From UBA1275 sp002323515 (lineage in GTDB: Bacteria > Bacteroidota > Rhodothermia > Balneolales > Balneolaceae): 64,000 nucleotides of DNA. This document shows positions 1 through 8,805 of the stretch, piece after piece. The stretch's first letter is position 1, and each line of letters opens with the position of its first letter. The notes under the pieces are model-generated. The model was not told the origin of the DNA and did not search any database. It saw only the letters and a list, made by a program, of their open reading frames with translations. A program made the position numbers and the translations under genes. The DNA is taken from the NCBI GenBank assembly GCA_964007875.1, contig CAXGAH010000009.1, positions 1 through 64,000 on the forward strand, in the 5' to 3' direction.

Positions 1-2345
1 AAGTTGGATTTCAGAATCTAGACAAATTCATTGATTTAGCAGAGCATCATGCATTTGCCCTAGCTGATCCAAATAATCCTGGTGATGCATACACTAATTA
101 TGCTGGTGTTGTTTATCCTGCAGGTTATATGGGGGGTTATGATCCTAATATTGTTGGATCTAGAGTTACTGAAGATGATCAGTATATGGACAACGAATTT
201 GCCTTCAACAAGAATATCCAGGAAGAATTTTTCCAAACTGGTACTAATATGACCAATTACTTTGCTCTTGCATCAAGGGTAGGTGGCATCAACTTATTTA
301 CAAGTTTCGAAAACAACCAACAAGAAGGTATTATCCCTAATACAGATGGTTATGGTAGACGTAATTTTAGAGTTAATACCGACTGGCAAGTTAATGACTG
401 GTTAAAGATTTCTACATCTAACTTAGTGATTAGAACTACTTCTAATACACCTGGTGGTGGATCTGGTCTATTTTTTGATCTTGTACTTGCTGAGCCCGAT
501 AATAATTTATACATGAATAACCCAGTTGACGGTCAGGCATATTATCTAAGACACAATCACTGGAGTAATGAAGAAAATCCACTATATGGTACTTCTAAGA
601 ATGATAGAGACACTTATGGACAAAGGTTCTTAGGTAACTATTCAGCAACAGCTGATGTTACTGATTGGCTAGAGTTAAAAGCTACTTACTCTATGGAGAA
701 TAATAATGAGCGCTATACATCATTATATCCTTATGATTATTGGATAATTGGTGGAAGTGACCCATACGGAATTACGTATTCTGAAGGTTCTCTATACAAG
801 TACTCACAAGAAACACAGTCTGAGAACACACAGCTTTTTGCAACTACTAGATTCCAGTTTGGTGATCTTTTTGCAAAATTCCAGTTTAGTTACTTAAATG
901 AAGATTTCCATACTGAATGGTTCAATGCTTCTGGTAATGACTTTAAGGTGTTAGGGATCCCTGGCTTTGACGCAATGGACCCTGCTGATATCACTGCGGA
1001 TAATTATCAGGCTGATATTAGATCAGAAAACTATTTCGGTATTATGTCTTTAGACTATGACGACAAGTATTTGTTTGATGCGATGTATAGATTGGATCAG
1101 TCATCTCTCTTTGGTGAAGACAATAGAACCAATCCATACTACAGAGTATCTGCAGCATACCGTATTACTGAAGATTTTGATTTAGAAATGTTTGACGAAT
1201 TAAAAGTTCGTGTTGCTCAAGGAACTGCTGGTATTCGACCATCGTTTGCATGGCAGTATGAGACATTCTCTTTAGTTTCTGGTAGTACAAGTAAATCACA
1301 GTTAGGTAACAAAGAATTGAAGCCTTCTGAAACAAAAGAAACTGAATTTGCTATAAACGGTACATTCATGCAGAACTTCAGTTTTGAGTTCATATATGCA
1401 CAATCAACTACTACTGATCAATTCCTAAACGTACCTTTATTGCCAGTAACTGGTTATTCAAGTCAGTATCAGAATGCAGGTACATTAGAGGGTGAAACTT
1501 TCGAATTCAACCTGCAAGCTAATTTAATCAGAACTAAAGATCTGCTTTGGGATATGGGTTTAACTTGGTCTAAGTCATCTCAGACTATTACTGAGTTAAG
1601 CGTACCTCCATTCCAGTCTGGTCCTAGTGGTCTATTTTACATCCGAGAAGGCGAGACTTATGGTGCTATCTACGGATATGACTGGGTTACTTCTCTAGCT
1701 CAAATTGAATCAAACCTTGCTTCTTATGGTGGAACTATGGCCGATTATGAGGTAAATAACCAAGGTTATGTGGTTGCAGCAGGAACGCAAGGTACTGTAG
1801 ACGAAAAACCTATAAAAATGAAAGATGAGTTCGGTAACAATGCTTTTGTCAAAATCGGTGATGGACGTCCTGACTGGACAGCTGGTTTATCTAATACTGT
1901 TAGCTGGAAAGGATTATCAGCCTATGTATTGATTGATTTTAAGCAAGGTGGAGATGTTTACAATAGAAAAAGCCAATGGTTAACTAGAGATAGTAGAAAT
2001 GGTATTATGGATGTAGCAGGGTTACCTGAAGCAGAGAAAAAGACTATGACTTACTATCAAACATTCTACGATGTTAACACTAACAACAGATATTGGGTAG
2101 AGGACGGTACTTATATCAAACTAAGAGAAGTTTCATTAAGCTACCAATTCACACCTGATAATCTAAGTCTACTAGGTGACCAAATGGAGAATATTACATT
2201 CTCTGTATTAGGTAGAAACTTATTGACAATAACAGATTACAGTGGTTACGATCCTGAAGCTGGTAGTATCAGAAATCCATTTGATGCAACAGGTCAGTAT
2301 CCAAACTTCAGAAATATCGCGTTCTCTGTTAAATTTGACTTTTAA
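1..2345 (+). CDS. SusC/RagA-family TonB-linked outer membrane protein (5' partial)
   Basis: This is the C-terminal part of a SusC-type TonB-dependent transporter, the outer-membrane barrel that imports oligomers captured by its SusD partner. The reading frame is already open at base 3 and continues through the first internal ATG at 129, so the start, signal peptide, plug and carboxypeptidase-like domain lie outside the window. The visible protein is rich in alternating aromatic/polar strands (many Tyr, Phe, Asn, Asp). It ends in Phe-Asp-Phe, as expected for a beta-barrel recognised by the Bam machinery. The SusD gene follows after 18 bases, which supports the family call. The substrate cannot be told from the sequence; no glycoside hydrolase is nearby. 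Confidence 0.93.
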   Translation, partial: VGFQNLDKFIDLAEHHAFALADPNNPGDAYTNYAGVVYPAGYMGGYDPNIVGSRVTEDDQYMDNEFAFNKNIQEEFFQTGTNMTNYFALASRVGGINLFTSFENNQQEGIIPNTDGYGRRNFRVNTDWQVNDWLKISTSNLVIRTTSNTPGGGSGLFFDLVLAEPDNNLYMNNPVDGQAYYLRHNHWSNEENPLYGTSKNDRDTYGQRFLGNYSATADVTDWLELKATYSMENNNERYTSLYPYDYWIIGGSDPYGITYSEGSLYKYSQETQSENTQLFATTRFQFGDLFAKFQFSYLNEDFHTEWFNASGNDFKVLGIPGFDAMDPADITADNYQADIRSENYFGIMSLDYDDKYLFDAMYRLDQSSLFGEDNRTNPYYRVSAAYRITEDFDLEMFDELKVRVAQGTAGIRPSFAWQYETFSLVSGSTSKSQLGNKELKPSETKETEFAINGTFMQNFSFEFIYAQSTTTDQFLNVPLLPVTGYSSQYQNAGTLEGETFEFNLQANLIRTKDLLWDMGLTWSKSSQTITELSVPPFQSGPSGLFYIREGETYGAIYGYDWVTSLAQIESNLASYGGTMADYEVNNQGYVVAAGTQGTVDEKPIKMKDEFGNNAFVKIGDGRPDWTAGLSNTVSWKGLSAYVLIDFKQGGDVYNRKSQWLTRDSRNGIMDVAGLPEAEKKTMTYYQTFYDVNTNNRYWVEDGTYIKLREVSLSYQFTPDNLSLLGDQMENITFSVLGRNLLTITDYSGYDPEAGSIRNPFDATGQYPNFRNIAFSVKFDF

Positions 2346-2363
2346 TAATTAACTTAATTCATC

Positions 2364-3908
2364 ATGAAAAATATGAAAAATAGAATATTAACGATTGCAA
2401 TAGCTGGTATGGTAACACTTGCCAGCTGTGCTGATCTGACTGTTGAAAACCTCAACAATCCAGATACTGAACGTGCATTATCATCTGTATCAGATTTGAC
2501 TACACTTGCTGAAGGTCTTATCAAATCATGGCACAATGGTATTCATAGTTATAGTGGAATGGGTATGCCAACTGCAGTACTTGCTGATGCAGCTTCCTGT
2601 TCTTGGGGTAATGTTGGAATGCGTGAGATGGGTACTGAGCCACGTCCAGCGTTTGATAATGCACCAAACTATGGCTACAGATATTTGACTGCTACACCAT
2701 TTAGCAGTATGTACTCAATTAATTCATCTGCTTCAGATGTTATTAAAGCTATTCAAAACCCAGATATCGATTTTGGCTCTGATGCTGCTAGAGTAGAGGC
2801 TATTGCGCGATTTGCTCAAGGTATATCGATGGGTTACATTGCTTTAGCATTTGATAGAGGTTACATAGTAGATGAAAATTCTGCAGGCGAAGCTTTAACG
2901 AGTCCTACTCTAATTCCATACAGTGAATTGATGGACCACGCTATCGCTAAATTAGTAGAAGCTGCTACTATAGCTGGTGCTAACTCTTTTACTATAAGTG
3001 AAGCTGTTATAAATACTCCTGGTGGTCTTGATAACGCAGGCTTTGCAGCTTTAGCGCACTCGTTTGCTGCTAGGTTTTTAGCAAACGAAGGTAGAACTGA
3101 AGCTGAAAGAGCTGCTACAGATTGGAATGCTGTCATTACACATGTTAGTAATGGTATTACTTCTGACTTCAACATCAACAACGATCAATGGGAGACAGGA
3201 TTTTGGTATAATGAGCATTATATCTATTTAGTGTATCCAGGATGGGCTCGTGTTGACATGAGAGTCATCAATATGATGGATAATTCTTATCCTTCTCATA
3301 ACCCTGATGGTGCTGACTTCCCAGCGCAAGACTCTGCACGTATTTTTGATAACGCTGAAGTTGATGATAGACTATGGACTGATTATACTCACCTATCTTC
3401 AAATAACTTTAGACCAGAGCGTGGATTATATTTCTTTTCAAGCTTCCGTTATACACGTCATAACGAATACATCGGACCTTGGGAAGCTGTAATGCAAGAA
3501 ATATCAATGTCTGAAATGCACATGTATCATGCTGAAGCTTTAGCACAAACTGGTAACCTAGCCGGTGCTGCTGCTATTCTTAATGATCCTGCTGGTGCGA
3601 GAAAAGTACGTGGTGGACTTCCTGATGTTGCTGCTGACGCTGCTGCTATTCATGCTGCGATTCATCATGAAAGAATGGTTGAATCATTCCTTGACGGTGT
3701 TGGTAATGAGTGGTTTGACATGAGAGGTAGAGATATGCTACAAGCAGGTTCACCTCTACACTGGCCAATTCCAGCTGAAATCCTAGAAACTCTAGGGGTA
3801 ACAATTCCTTTTTACACTTATGGTGGAGCAAGTGAACCAGTTGGTAATGGTGGAGAAGGAACTAGTTGGGCTGCTGGTACTGCTTCTGGTGCTAAAGCTT
3901 GGAGATAG
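2364..3908 (+). CDS. SusD/RagB-family nutrient-binding outer membrane lipoprotein
   Basis: This is the lipoprotein partner of the upstream SusC barrel and should cap it at the cell surface and bind substrate. The N-terminus has a short lysine-rich stretch, a hydrophobic core and a lipobox (Leu-Ala-Ser-Cys) near residue 22, followed by a Leu-Asn-Asn-Pro segment typical of SusD proteins. The body is alpha-helical with TPR-like character (for example the Ala-rich helices around residues 395-440). The C-terminal part has the MRGRD-type segment seen in many RagB/SusD proteins. The length of 514 residues is normal. It sits 18 bases after susC in one operon that ends at a strong intrinsic terminator. 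Ligand unknown. Confidence 0.93.
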   Translation: MKNMKNRILTIAIAGMVTLASCADLTVENLNNPDTERALSSVSDLTTLAEGLIKSWHNGIHSYSGMGMPTAVLADAASCSWGNVGMREMGTEPRPAFDNAPNYGYRYLTATPFSSMYSINSSASDVIKAIQNPDIDFGSDAARVEAIARFAQGISMGYIALAFDRGYIVDENSAGEALTSPTLIPYSELMDHAIAKLVEAATIAGANSFTISEAVINTPGGLDNAGFAALAHSFAARFLANEGRTEAERAATDWNAVITHVSNGITSDFNINNDQWETGFWYNEHYIYLVYPGWARVDMRVINMMDNSYPSHNPDGADFPAQDSARIFDNAEVDDRLWTDYTHLSSNNFRPERGLYFFSSFRYTRHNEYIGPWEAVMQEISMSEMHMYHAEALAQTGNLAGAAAILNDPAGARKVRGGLPDVAADAAAIHAAIHHERMVESFLDGVGNEWFDMRGRDMLQAGSPLHWPIPAEILETLGVTIPFYTYGGASEPVGNGGEGTSWAAGTASGAKAWR

Positions 3909-3930
3909 ATTACTTCACTTAATTTAATTC

Positions 3931-3963
3931 AAAAGCCTCAACATAAGTTGAGGCTTTTTTTTT
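3931..3963 (+). terminator. Intrinsic terminator of the susC-susD operon
   Basis: A 12-bp perfect stem (3931-3942 with 3947-3958) around an ATAA loop, followed by an uninterrupted T run to 3963. It lies 23 bases after the susD stop. The downstream gene starts only 13 bases beyond it. Confidence 0.9.
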
Positions 3964-3975
3964 GTCCTTAATTAA

Positions 3976-5544
3976 ATGCATATAAAAATGAAAAAAACCA
4001 GATCATCGTTATTTGCTACAATTCTATTCTTTTTAATCAGCTGCAATAACGATCAATCATCTAATAATGTAGTTGTAACTCCACATCCTCTTGCAACAGA
4101 AGTTGGTCAAATTATATTTGATCTAGGTGGTAATGCATTTGATGTTGCTGTTGCGTCTGGATTTGCACTCTCTGTAGTAGAGCCCTCAATGAGTGGTATT
4201 GGAGGTCGTATGCAAGCTATATATTTTACTAATGACTCATTAGGTGGTATTGATGGCACGACTCAAGTACCATTATCATATATACATGATGAATATGTAG
4301 ATGGATATAAATTTATTGGTATACCTGGTGTTGTTCATGGGTTAATAAATTTACATGAAGGCAGGGGACGTTTATCTCTTGAAAAACTTATTCAACCAGC
4401 TATCAATTTGGCAAATAATGGATTTAAATTGACCCAAGGTAATGCAATACGTCTAAACTATGCCGCTACACATTTAATTAATAACTCTAAAACTGATAAA
4501 TATTTTCTTAGTAATAGTATATATCAAGTCGGTGATACATTAATTCAAAAAGATCTTGCTAACGTATTAACCGAAATATCTAACAATGGTATTGATGGGT
4601 TCTATAGTGGATGGGTTGCAGATAAAATTGCAAAGGATATGGAAAGCCATGGTGGTTATGTCACTTTAGATGATTTGCGTGATTATAAATCGGGTAATTC
4701 AGTATTAGTTAGTGGTGAATTAGACAAATATAGCGTCCATAGTCTATATCTCCCTTCATTTGGTCCTATTGTAATTCAGTTAGTACAATTACTAGATAGC
4801 TGGCCAAATGGTATAGAAAATCCTGAAGATTATATAAATATGTTTTACTCTATTTCACAATATGTATATAGTAATAGCAGAGAATTGCTGTTTTTACCTG
4901 ATTCTTTAAAAAACATAATATCCCATGATTACAACAACATATTATCAAATAAAATTAGTAAAGAATGCTGCTCAAAAAAATTAATACATGATAATCAAGA
5001 CGGGAATACTGCGCATATTTCTGTTGTTGATTCTTATGATAATACGGTTAGTCTGACGCAAACTGTTGGACCGCTTATGGGTTCTGGTGTAATAACTGAT
5101 TCTTTAGGCTTTGTATACGCGACAACAATGGGTAGCTATTTGGGTATTACAGAAGCTAATCAAAGAGCTTATTCACATATAAGTCCAACAATTATTCTTG
5201 AAAACAATTCTCCTGTAATGGTTTTGGGTGCTGCAGGCGGTAGTCGTATACCAACTTCCATAGCTCATGTTATTTACAGACATCTCGTTATGAAAAAAAA
5301 TTTAGAATCGGCTGTTAGCGAATTCCGGATTCATCCAGATACTGAAAAAGCTTTAATTGAATATCATAATGGAGTCGAATTTGAATTTATTCCAGACTCA
5401 ATCCTTTTTAAATATGAATTAATAGATTCTCCTGCTAGATTTGGGCGAGTCCAGGCTATTTCAAGGGTAAATAATTCAAATAAATGGATTGGTGTCTCTG
5501 ATCCAGATTGGGAAGGTAAAGTTTATACTTCTTCTAGTAATTAG
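3976..5544 (+). CDS. Gamma-glutamyltranspeptidase-like Ntn-hydrolase lipoprotein, atypical active site
   Basis: This protein has the gamma-glutamyltransferase (GGT) fold family signature. There is a lipoprotein signal (lipobox Leu-Ile-Ser-Cys, Cys23 from the first ATG; a second ATG at 3988 is equally possible), the Val-Val-Glu-Pro/Ser-Gly-Ile-Gly-Gly segment at about 68-77, and an Asn-Thr-Ala-His-Ile-Ser motif whose Thr345 aligns with the autoprocessing nucleophile. A Gly-Gly-Ser-Arg segment near residue 422 corresponds to the oxyanion region. Residues that bind the gamma-glutamyl group in E. coli GGT are not conserved: the Asp-x-Arg-Glu-x-Ala-Pro motif reads Asp-Gly-Thr-Thr-Gln-Val-Pro, and the Asn and Asp-Asp positions after the nucleophile are also replaced. 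It is probably an autocleaving periplasmic or surface hydrolase with another substrate. A SusCD terminator separates it from the upstream operon. Confidence 0.75.
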   Translation: MHIKMKKTRSSLFATILFFLISCNNDQSSNNVVVTPHPLATEVGQIIFDLGGNAFDVAVASGFALSVVEPSMSGIGGRMQAIYFTNDSLGGIDGTTQVPLSYIHDEYVDGYKFIGIPGVVHGLINLHEGRGRLSLEKLIQPAINLANNGFKLTQGNAIRLNYAATHLINNSKTDKYFLSNSIYQVGDTLIQKDLANVLTEISNNGIDGFYSGWVADKIAKDMESHGGYVTLDDLRDYKSGNSVLVSGELDKYSVHSLYLPSFGPIVIQLVQLLDSWPNGIENPEDYINMFYSISQYVYSNSRELLFLPDSLKNIISHDYNNILSNKISKECCSKKLIHDNQDGNTAHISVVDSYDNTVSLTQTVGPLMGSGVITDSLGFVYATTMGSYLGITEANQRAYSHISPTIILENNSPVMVLGAAGGSRIPTSIAHVIYRHLVMKKNLESAVSEFRIHPDTEKALIEYHNGVEFEFIPDSILFKYELIDSPARFGRVQAISRVNNSNKWIGVSDPDWEGKVYTSSSN

Positions 5545-5602
5545 AAAATATGTTATGAAGATTATACTTGATAAGTATACATACGTTTCTTGAAAGAATT
5601 CG

Positions 5603-6139
5603 TCATGATTTATATTTCATTTCCTTCAGGGTAACAAAGACTCCAAACACTAATTCGATAATTCCACCCATTATTCCACCATAATGAAAGGGCTGTTTTG
5701 ACGTTAAACAAAAAAATCCCGAAATAATTAGACATAATCCTAGCACCCAATACAATCTCATTCCGTAAATAGATTGAAAAATAAAATACCTTATACCAAT
5801 GGTCATCAACATAATAGGATAAAACCATAGGTTCTGTATTTGAAAAATAGAATAGGATATAAACAATCCTACAAACAAAATAATAGTACTTTCAGTAGCT
5901 AAGGTTACTAGAGGATTATCTTTATGAGGCTTTCCAGTTCTATTTAATAATTTGGCAGATAGTACTCCAAAGGGATAAATAAGCATTCCGCCAAAAAAGA
6001 GTACTAAAATACTCACCTCTTTGGTAAAATACATACCAGACAGTCCTGAAATCAGCCATATTACTCCGGAAATTAAAATTCCAGTTCCTCCACCTAAATA
6101 GGCAACACGCATATCTTTTTGAAGATCTTTAAAGTACAT
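5603..6139 (-). CDS. Small multi-pass membrane protein, function unknown
   Basis: A 178-residue protein with about six hydrophobic segments and short loops. It has a Gly-rich first membrane segment (Leu-Gly-Gly-Gly-Thr-Gly) and a short polar loop (Lys-Pro-His-Lys-Asp-Asn) between helices 2 and 3. The start is set at the ATG at 6139, preceded by an A-rich leader. The frame stays open upstream into the tRNA-Met gene, but that extension is an artefact of reading a tRNA in frame. It is convergent with the GGT-like gene. It resembles uncharacterised membrane proteins found in Bacteroidota, possibly the DUF7010 group, but I cannot confirm this. No function is assigned. Confidence 0.7.
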   Translation of the reverse strand: MYFKDLQKDMRVAYLGGGTGILISGVIWLISGLSGMYFTKEVSILVLFFGGMLIYPFGVLSAKLLNRTGKPHKDNPLVTLATESTIILFVGLFISYSIFQIQNLWFYPIMLMTIGIRYFIFQSIYGMRLYWVLGLCLIISGFFCLTSKQPFHYGGIMGGIIELVFGVFVTLKEMKYKS

Positions 6140-6168
6140 ATAATTGTATTTTGAAATGGTTTTTCTCC

Positions 6169-6206
6169 AAAAAAAAACGGTTACACTATAATAGTATAAC
6201 CGTTTT
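6169..6206 (-). terminator. Intrinsic terminator of the initiator tRNA gene
   Basis: The stem pairs 6174-6189 with 6191-6206 (one mismatch; the innermost pairs must open to form the loop). On the minus strand it is followed by a run of nine T (6169-6177). It starts about 10 bases downstream of the tRNA 3' end and finishes about 30 bases before the membrane-protein start codon, so it separates the two transcripts. Confidence 0.8.
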
Positions 6207-6216
6207 GTCATTTTTG

Positions 6217-6289
<73 letters not shown>

Positions 6290-6467
6290 ATATTGAATTG
6301 TAAATATACGACTTAATGTATTTCAAGGTCAACTCTTTTCTTTAACTATTAAATTCTATTATGATTATGTAATCTCTGACTTATTTCTTGAGTCCCATAG
6401 TAGTATTTACTAGTTTAATCGAACTTCATTCATCGGTTTTAACACTACTAATAAGATTATTGTCATT

Positions 6468-7814
6468 ATGATTCACACAAATGTTCACGTAAGTGACGTT
6501 AGAACTACTTTAGCCAAGCATATTTTAGCCGATGGGTATGAAATGGTTCTCGATTTACAAAAAAGTTATGGAAGTTATTTAGTGGACAAAATCACTAAAA
6601 AAGAATACCTCGATTTCTTTACTTTTTTTGCATCGAATCCTCTAGGTATGAATCATCCAGCCTTAAATAACGAAGAATTTATAGAAAGAATAGGTAAAGC
6701 TGCTATTAATAAGCCATCAAACTCAGATATTTATACTGAGTATATGGCTGAATTCATGGAGGCCTTTGAGCGAGTAGGGATACCTGAATATTTGCCTTAT
6801 GCTTTTTTTATTTCAGGTGGTGCACTTGCGGTAGAAAATGCCATGAAAGTGGCATTTGACTGGAAAGTACAGAAAAACTTTCAGCGAGGATATCGAGAAG
6901 AAAAAGGTCACTTAGTGCTTCATTTTGAGCATGCATTCCACGGCCGCACTGGATACACTCTATCGGTAACCAATACAGTTCCCGACAAGGTAAAGTATTT
7001 CCCAAAATTTAATTGGCCTCGGATCATCAGTCCGGCCAACCACTACCCAGAAACTGATGAATCGTTAGCGCATGTAGTAAAGCACGAACATTTAGCGATC
7101 GAACAAGCTAAACGATATTTTGAGACACATAAAGATGATATTGCTTGCATTCTGATTGAACCCATTCAGGCAGAGGGAGGAGATCGTCACTTTAGGCAAG
7201 AGTTTCATGAAGAACTGCGTAAATTAGCGGATACATACGAAGCACTACTTATCTATGATGAGGTACAGACAGGGATTGGTTTAACAGGTAAATTTTGGGC
7301 TCATGAGCACTATGTTCAACCCGATATCATTGCATTTGGAAAAAAAGCACAAGTTTGCGGAATACTAGCGGGTAAACGAATAGACGAAGTGAAGACTAAC
7401 TGCTTTAAAGTCTCTTCCAGAATTAACTCTACGTGGGGCGGTAATTTAGTCGATATGGTTCGGTTCCAGCGTATACTAGAAGTTATAGAGCAAGATAATT
7501 TGGTTGAGAATGCGGCTAATCTTGGAGATTACTTACTTAATGGACTGCATCATTTATCAGTTAAACATGTTCACTTTTCTAACTCTCGTGGTAAGGGATT
7601 AATGTGCGCCATCGATTTACCTAATGCTCATGCTAGAAATACCGTAGTTTCTGAATGCATGGAGCAAGGGCTTATGATTTTGGGTTGTGGAGATAAGACT
7701 ATACGCTTTAGGCCAGCCCTGACGGTTTCAAAAGCTGAAATAGACCAAGCATTATCTATACTTAGCTCGGCTTACAGTTCCGCTATAGACCGCTGTCCCG
7801 TAGCAACTGACTAA
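6468..7814 (+). CDS. lat: L-lysine 6-aminotransferase
   Basis: A class III PLP-dependent aminotransferase of the LAT type. It moves the epsilon-amino group of lysine to 2-oxoglutarate, giving the semialdehyde that cyclises to piperideine-6-carboxylate. The length of 448 residues fits the family. Visible features are a substrate-side segment Phe-Phe-Ala-Ser-Asn-Pro-Leu-Gly-Met near residues 54-62, the Glu-Pro-Ile-Gln-Ala-Glu-Gly-Gly-Asp stretch, an Asp-Glu-Val-Gln-Thr-Gly PLP-binding motif, and the Lys-Lys pair at 292-293 in Phe-Gly-Lys-Lys-Ala-Gln that includes the Schiff-base lysine. The next dehydrogenase of the pathway is not in the window. In other bacteria lat can lie beside an Lrp-type regulator; here one is found 6.4 kb away (14179-14661). 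Confidence 0.92.
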   Translation: MIHTNVHVSDVRTTLAKHILADGYEMVLDLQKSYGSYLVDKITKKEYLDFFTFFASNPLGMNHPALNNEEFIERIGKAAINKPSNSDIYTEYMAEFMEAFERVGIPEYLPYAFFISGGALAVENAMKVAFDWKVQKNFQRGYREEKGHLVLHFEHAFHGRTGYTLSVTNTVPDKVKYFPKFNWPRIISPANHYPETDESLAHVVKHEHLAIEQAKRYFETHKDDIACILIEPIQAEGGDRHFRQEFHEELRKLADTYEALLIYDEVQTGIGLTGKFWAHEHYVQPDIIAFGKKAQVCGILAGKRIDEVKTNCFKVSSRINSTWGGNLVDMVRFQRILEVIEQDNLVENAANLGDYLLNGLHHLSVKHVHFSNSRGKGLMCAIDLPNAHARNTVVSECMEQGLMILGCGDKTIRFRPALTVSKAEIDQALSILSSAYSSAIDRCPVATD

Positions 7815-7877
7815 ATGACTAGTTTTGTTGGCTTATATCTTGTGTAAAGAAGGTTCATGCCATTTCATAAAACCGTT

Positions 7878-8597
7878 CTATACGAGTTGATGTGAATTCG
7901 GCTGAATCACCATTTCATTCACAACGTGAGAAGAAGGTAGCCCAAGTATATTTCCAACGACCTTAGCAATTACAGCAGGGTTTAACATAGCTTCTTTTTT
8001 TACTTTCATTTGAACGTCCTCATCGTCCCAAAAAGGAGTGTCCACGCCACCTAAATACAATAGAGAAAACTGGATGTTCGATCTTTTGTGTTCTTCTACC
8101 AGTCCTTTCACCATTCCTTGAATAGCAAATTTAGTTGCTGAATAAAGTGCGGAATTTCTCATAATGTATTTACCCATGGTGCCAGGGAAGTAGATCATTC
8201 GGGAATGTTCGGTGTTCATATGTTCGAGGAATGCCTGGGTCGCCAAAAATGTACCTAATACATTAGTATTTACAACTTCAGCAGCTAGTTCTGGTTTGAT
8301 ATCAGCAGATGCCTGTATGACTCCTTTTCCATAGGCGTGAATGAGTGCATCTACAGGACCTAATTCACGATGAATTTGGGCAGCAACCTGAGCCAGAGCT
8401 CCTGCATTTGTTACGTTGACTGGGATTGCATATGCCTCTCCACCTTTTTGGTTAATTTTACCAGCTATTGTCTCGGCCTTGGCCTGATCTCTGGAGGTGA
8501 TGACTAATTTGTAATTTTGAACTTCAAATAAGTGATGGGCAATAGCTTCACCTAATCCACCACTACCACCTAGAATTACTGCAATTGGCTTTGACAT
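7878..8597 (-). CDS. SDR-family NAD(P)-dependent oxidoreductase
   Basis: A 239-residue short-chain dehydrogenase. The Rossmann glycine motif Gly-Gly-Ser-Gly-Gly-Leu-Gly is at residues 10-16, and the catalytic Tyr-x-x-x-Lys is Tyr152/Lys156. Two usual motifs are altered: the Asn-Asn-Ala-Gly structural motif reads His-Ala-Tyr-Gly (87-90), and the catalytic serine position near 139-140 is Gly-Thr. Thr140 may substitute for serine, or the enzyme may have an unusual substrate. It is convergent with lat (63 bases apart) with no clear terminator between them. Substrate unknown. Confidence 0.85.
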   Translation of the reverse strand: MSKPIAVILGGSGGLGEAIAHHLFEVQNYKLVITSRDQAKAETIAGKINQKGGEAYAIPVNVTNAGALAQVAAQIHRELGPVDALIHAYGKGVIQASADIKPELAAEVVNTNVLGTFLATQAFLEHMNTEHSRMIYFPGTMGKYIMRNSALYSATKFAIQGMVKGLVEEHKRSNIQFSLLYLGGVDTPFWDDEDVQMKVKKEAMLNPAVIAKVVGNILGLPSSHVVNEMVIQPNSHQLV

Positions 8598-8805
8598 AAA
8601 TTGGTTTGTTTAAACTAGTATTTATTAGCGACTACGTTTTTACAATCTATCATCAAGAATTATAAAATGGCTTTAAACGTTCCTAGGAGTGTTAAATAGG
8701 TCTAAGTGTGGTAATGCAATTGCGAAATATTTCTTAATACAGAGTGAATGATTAGCTGAAACCCATAGTTTAAATATTTAGGTACACAATGTTTTAAAGA
8801 ATACA

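Noticed and set aside
5562..5578. Small palindrome TATACTT-GAT-AAGTATA between the GGT-like gene and the membrane protein
   Set aside because: It is AT-only apart from two bases, has no T tail and would be a weak hairpin; not enough to call a terminator.
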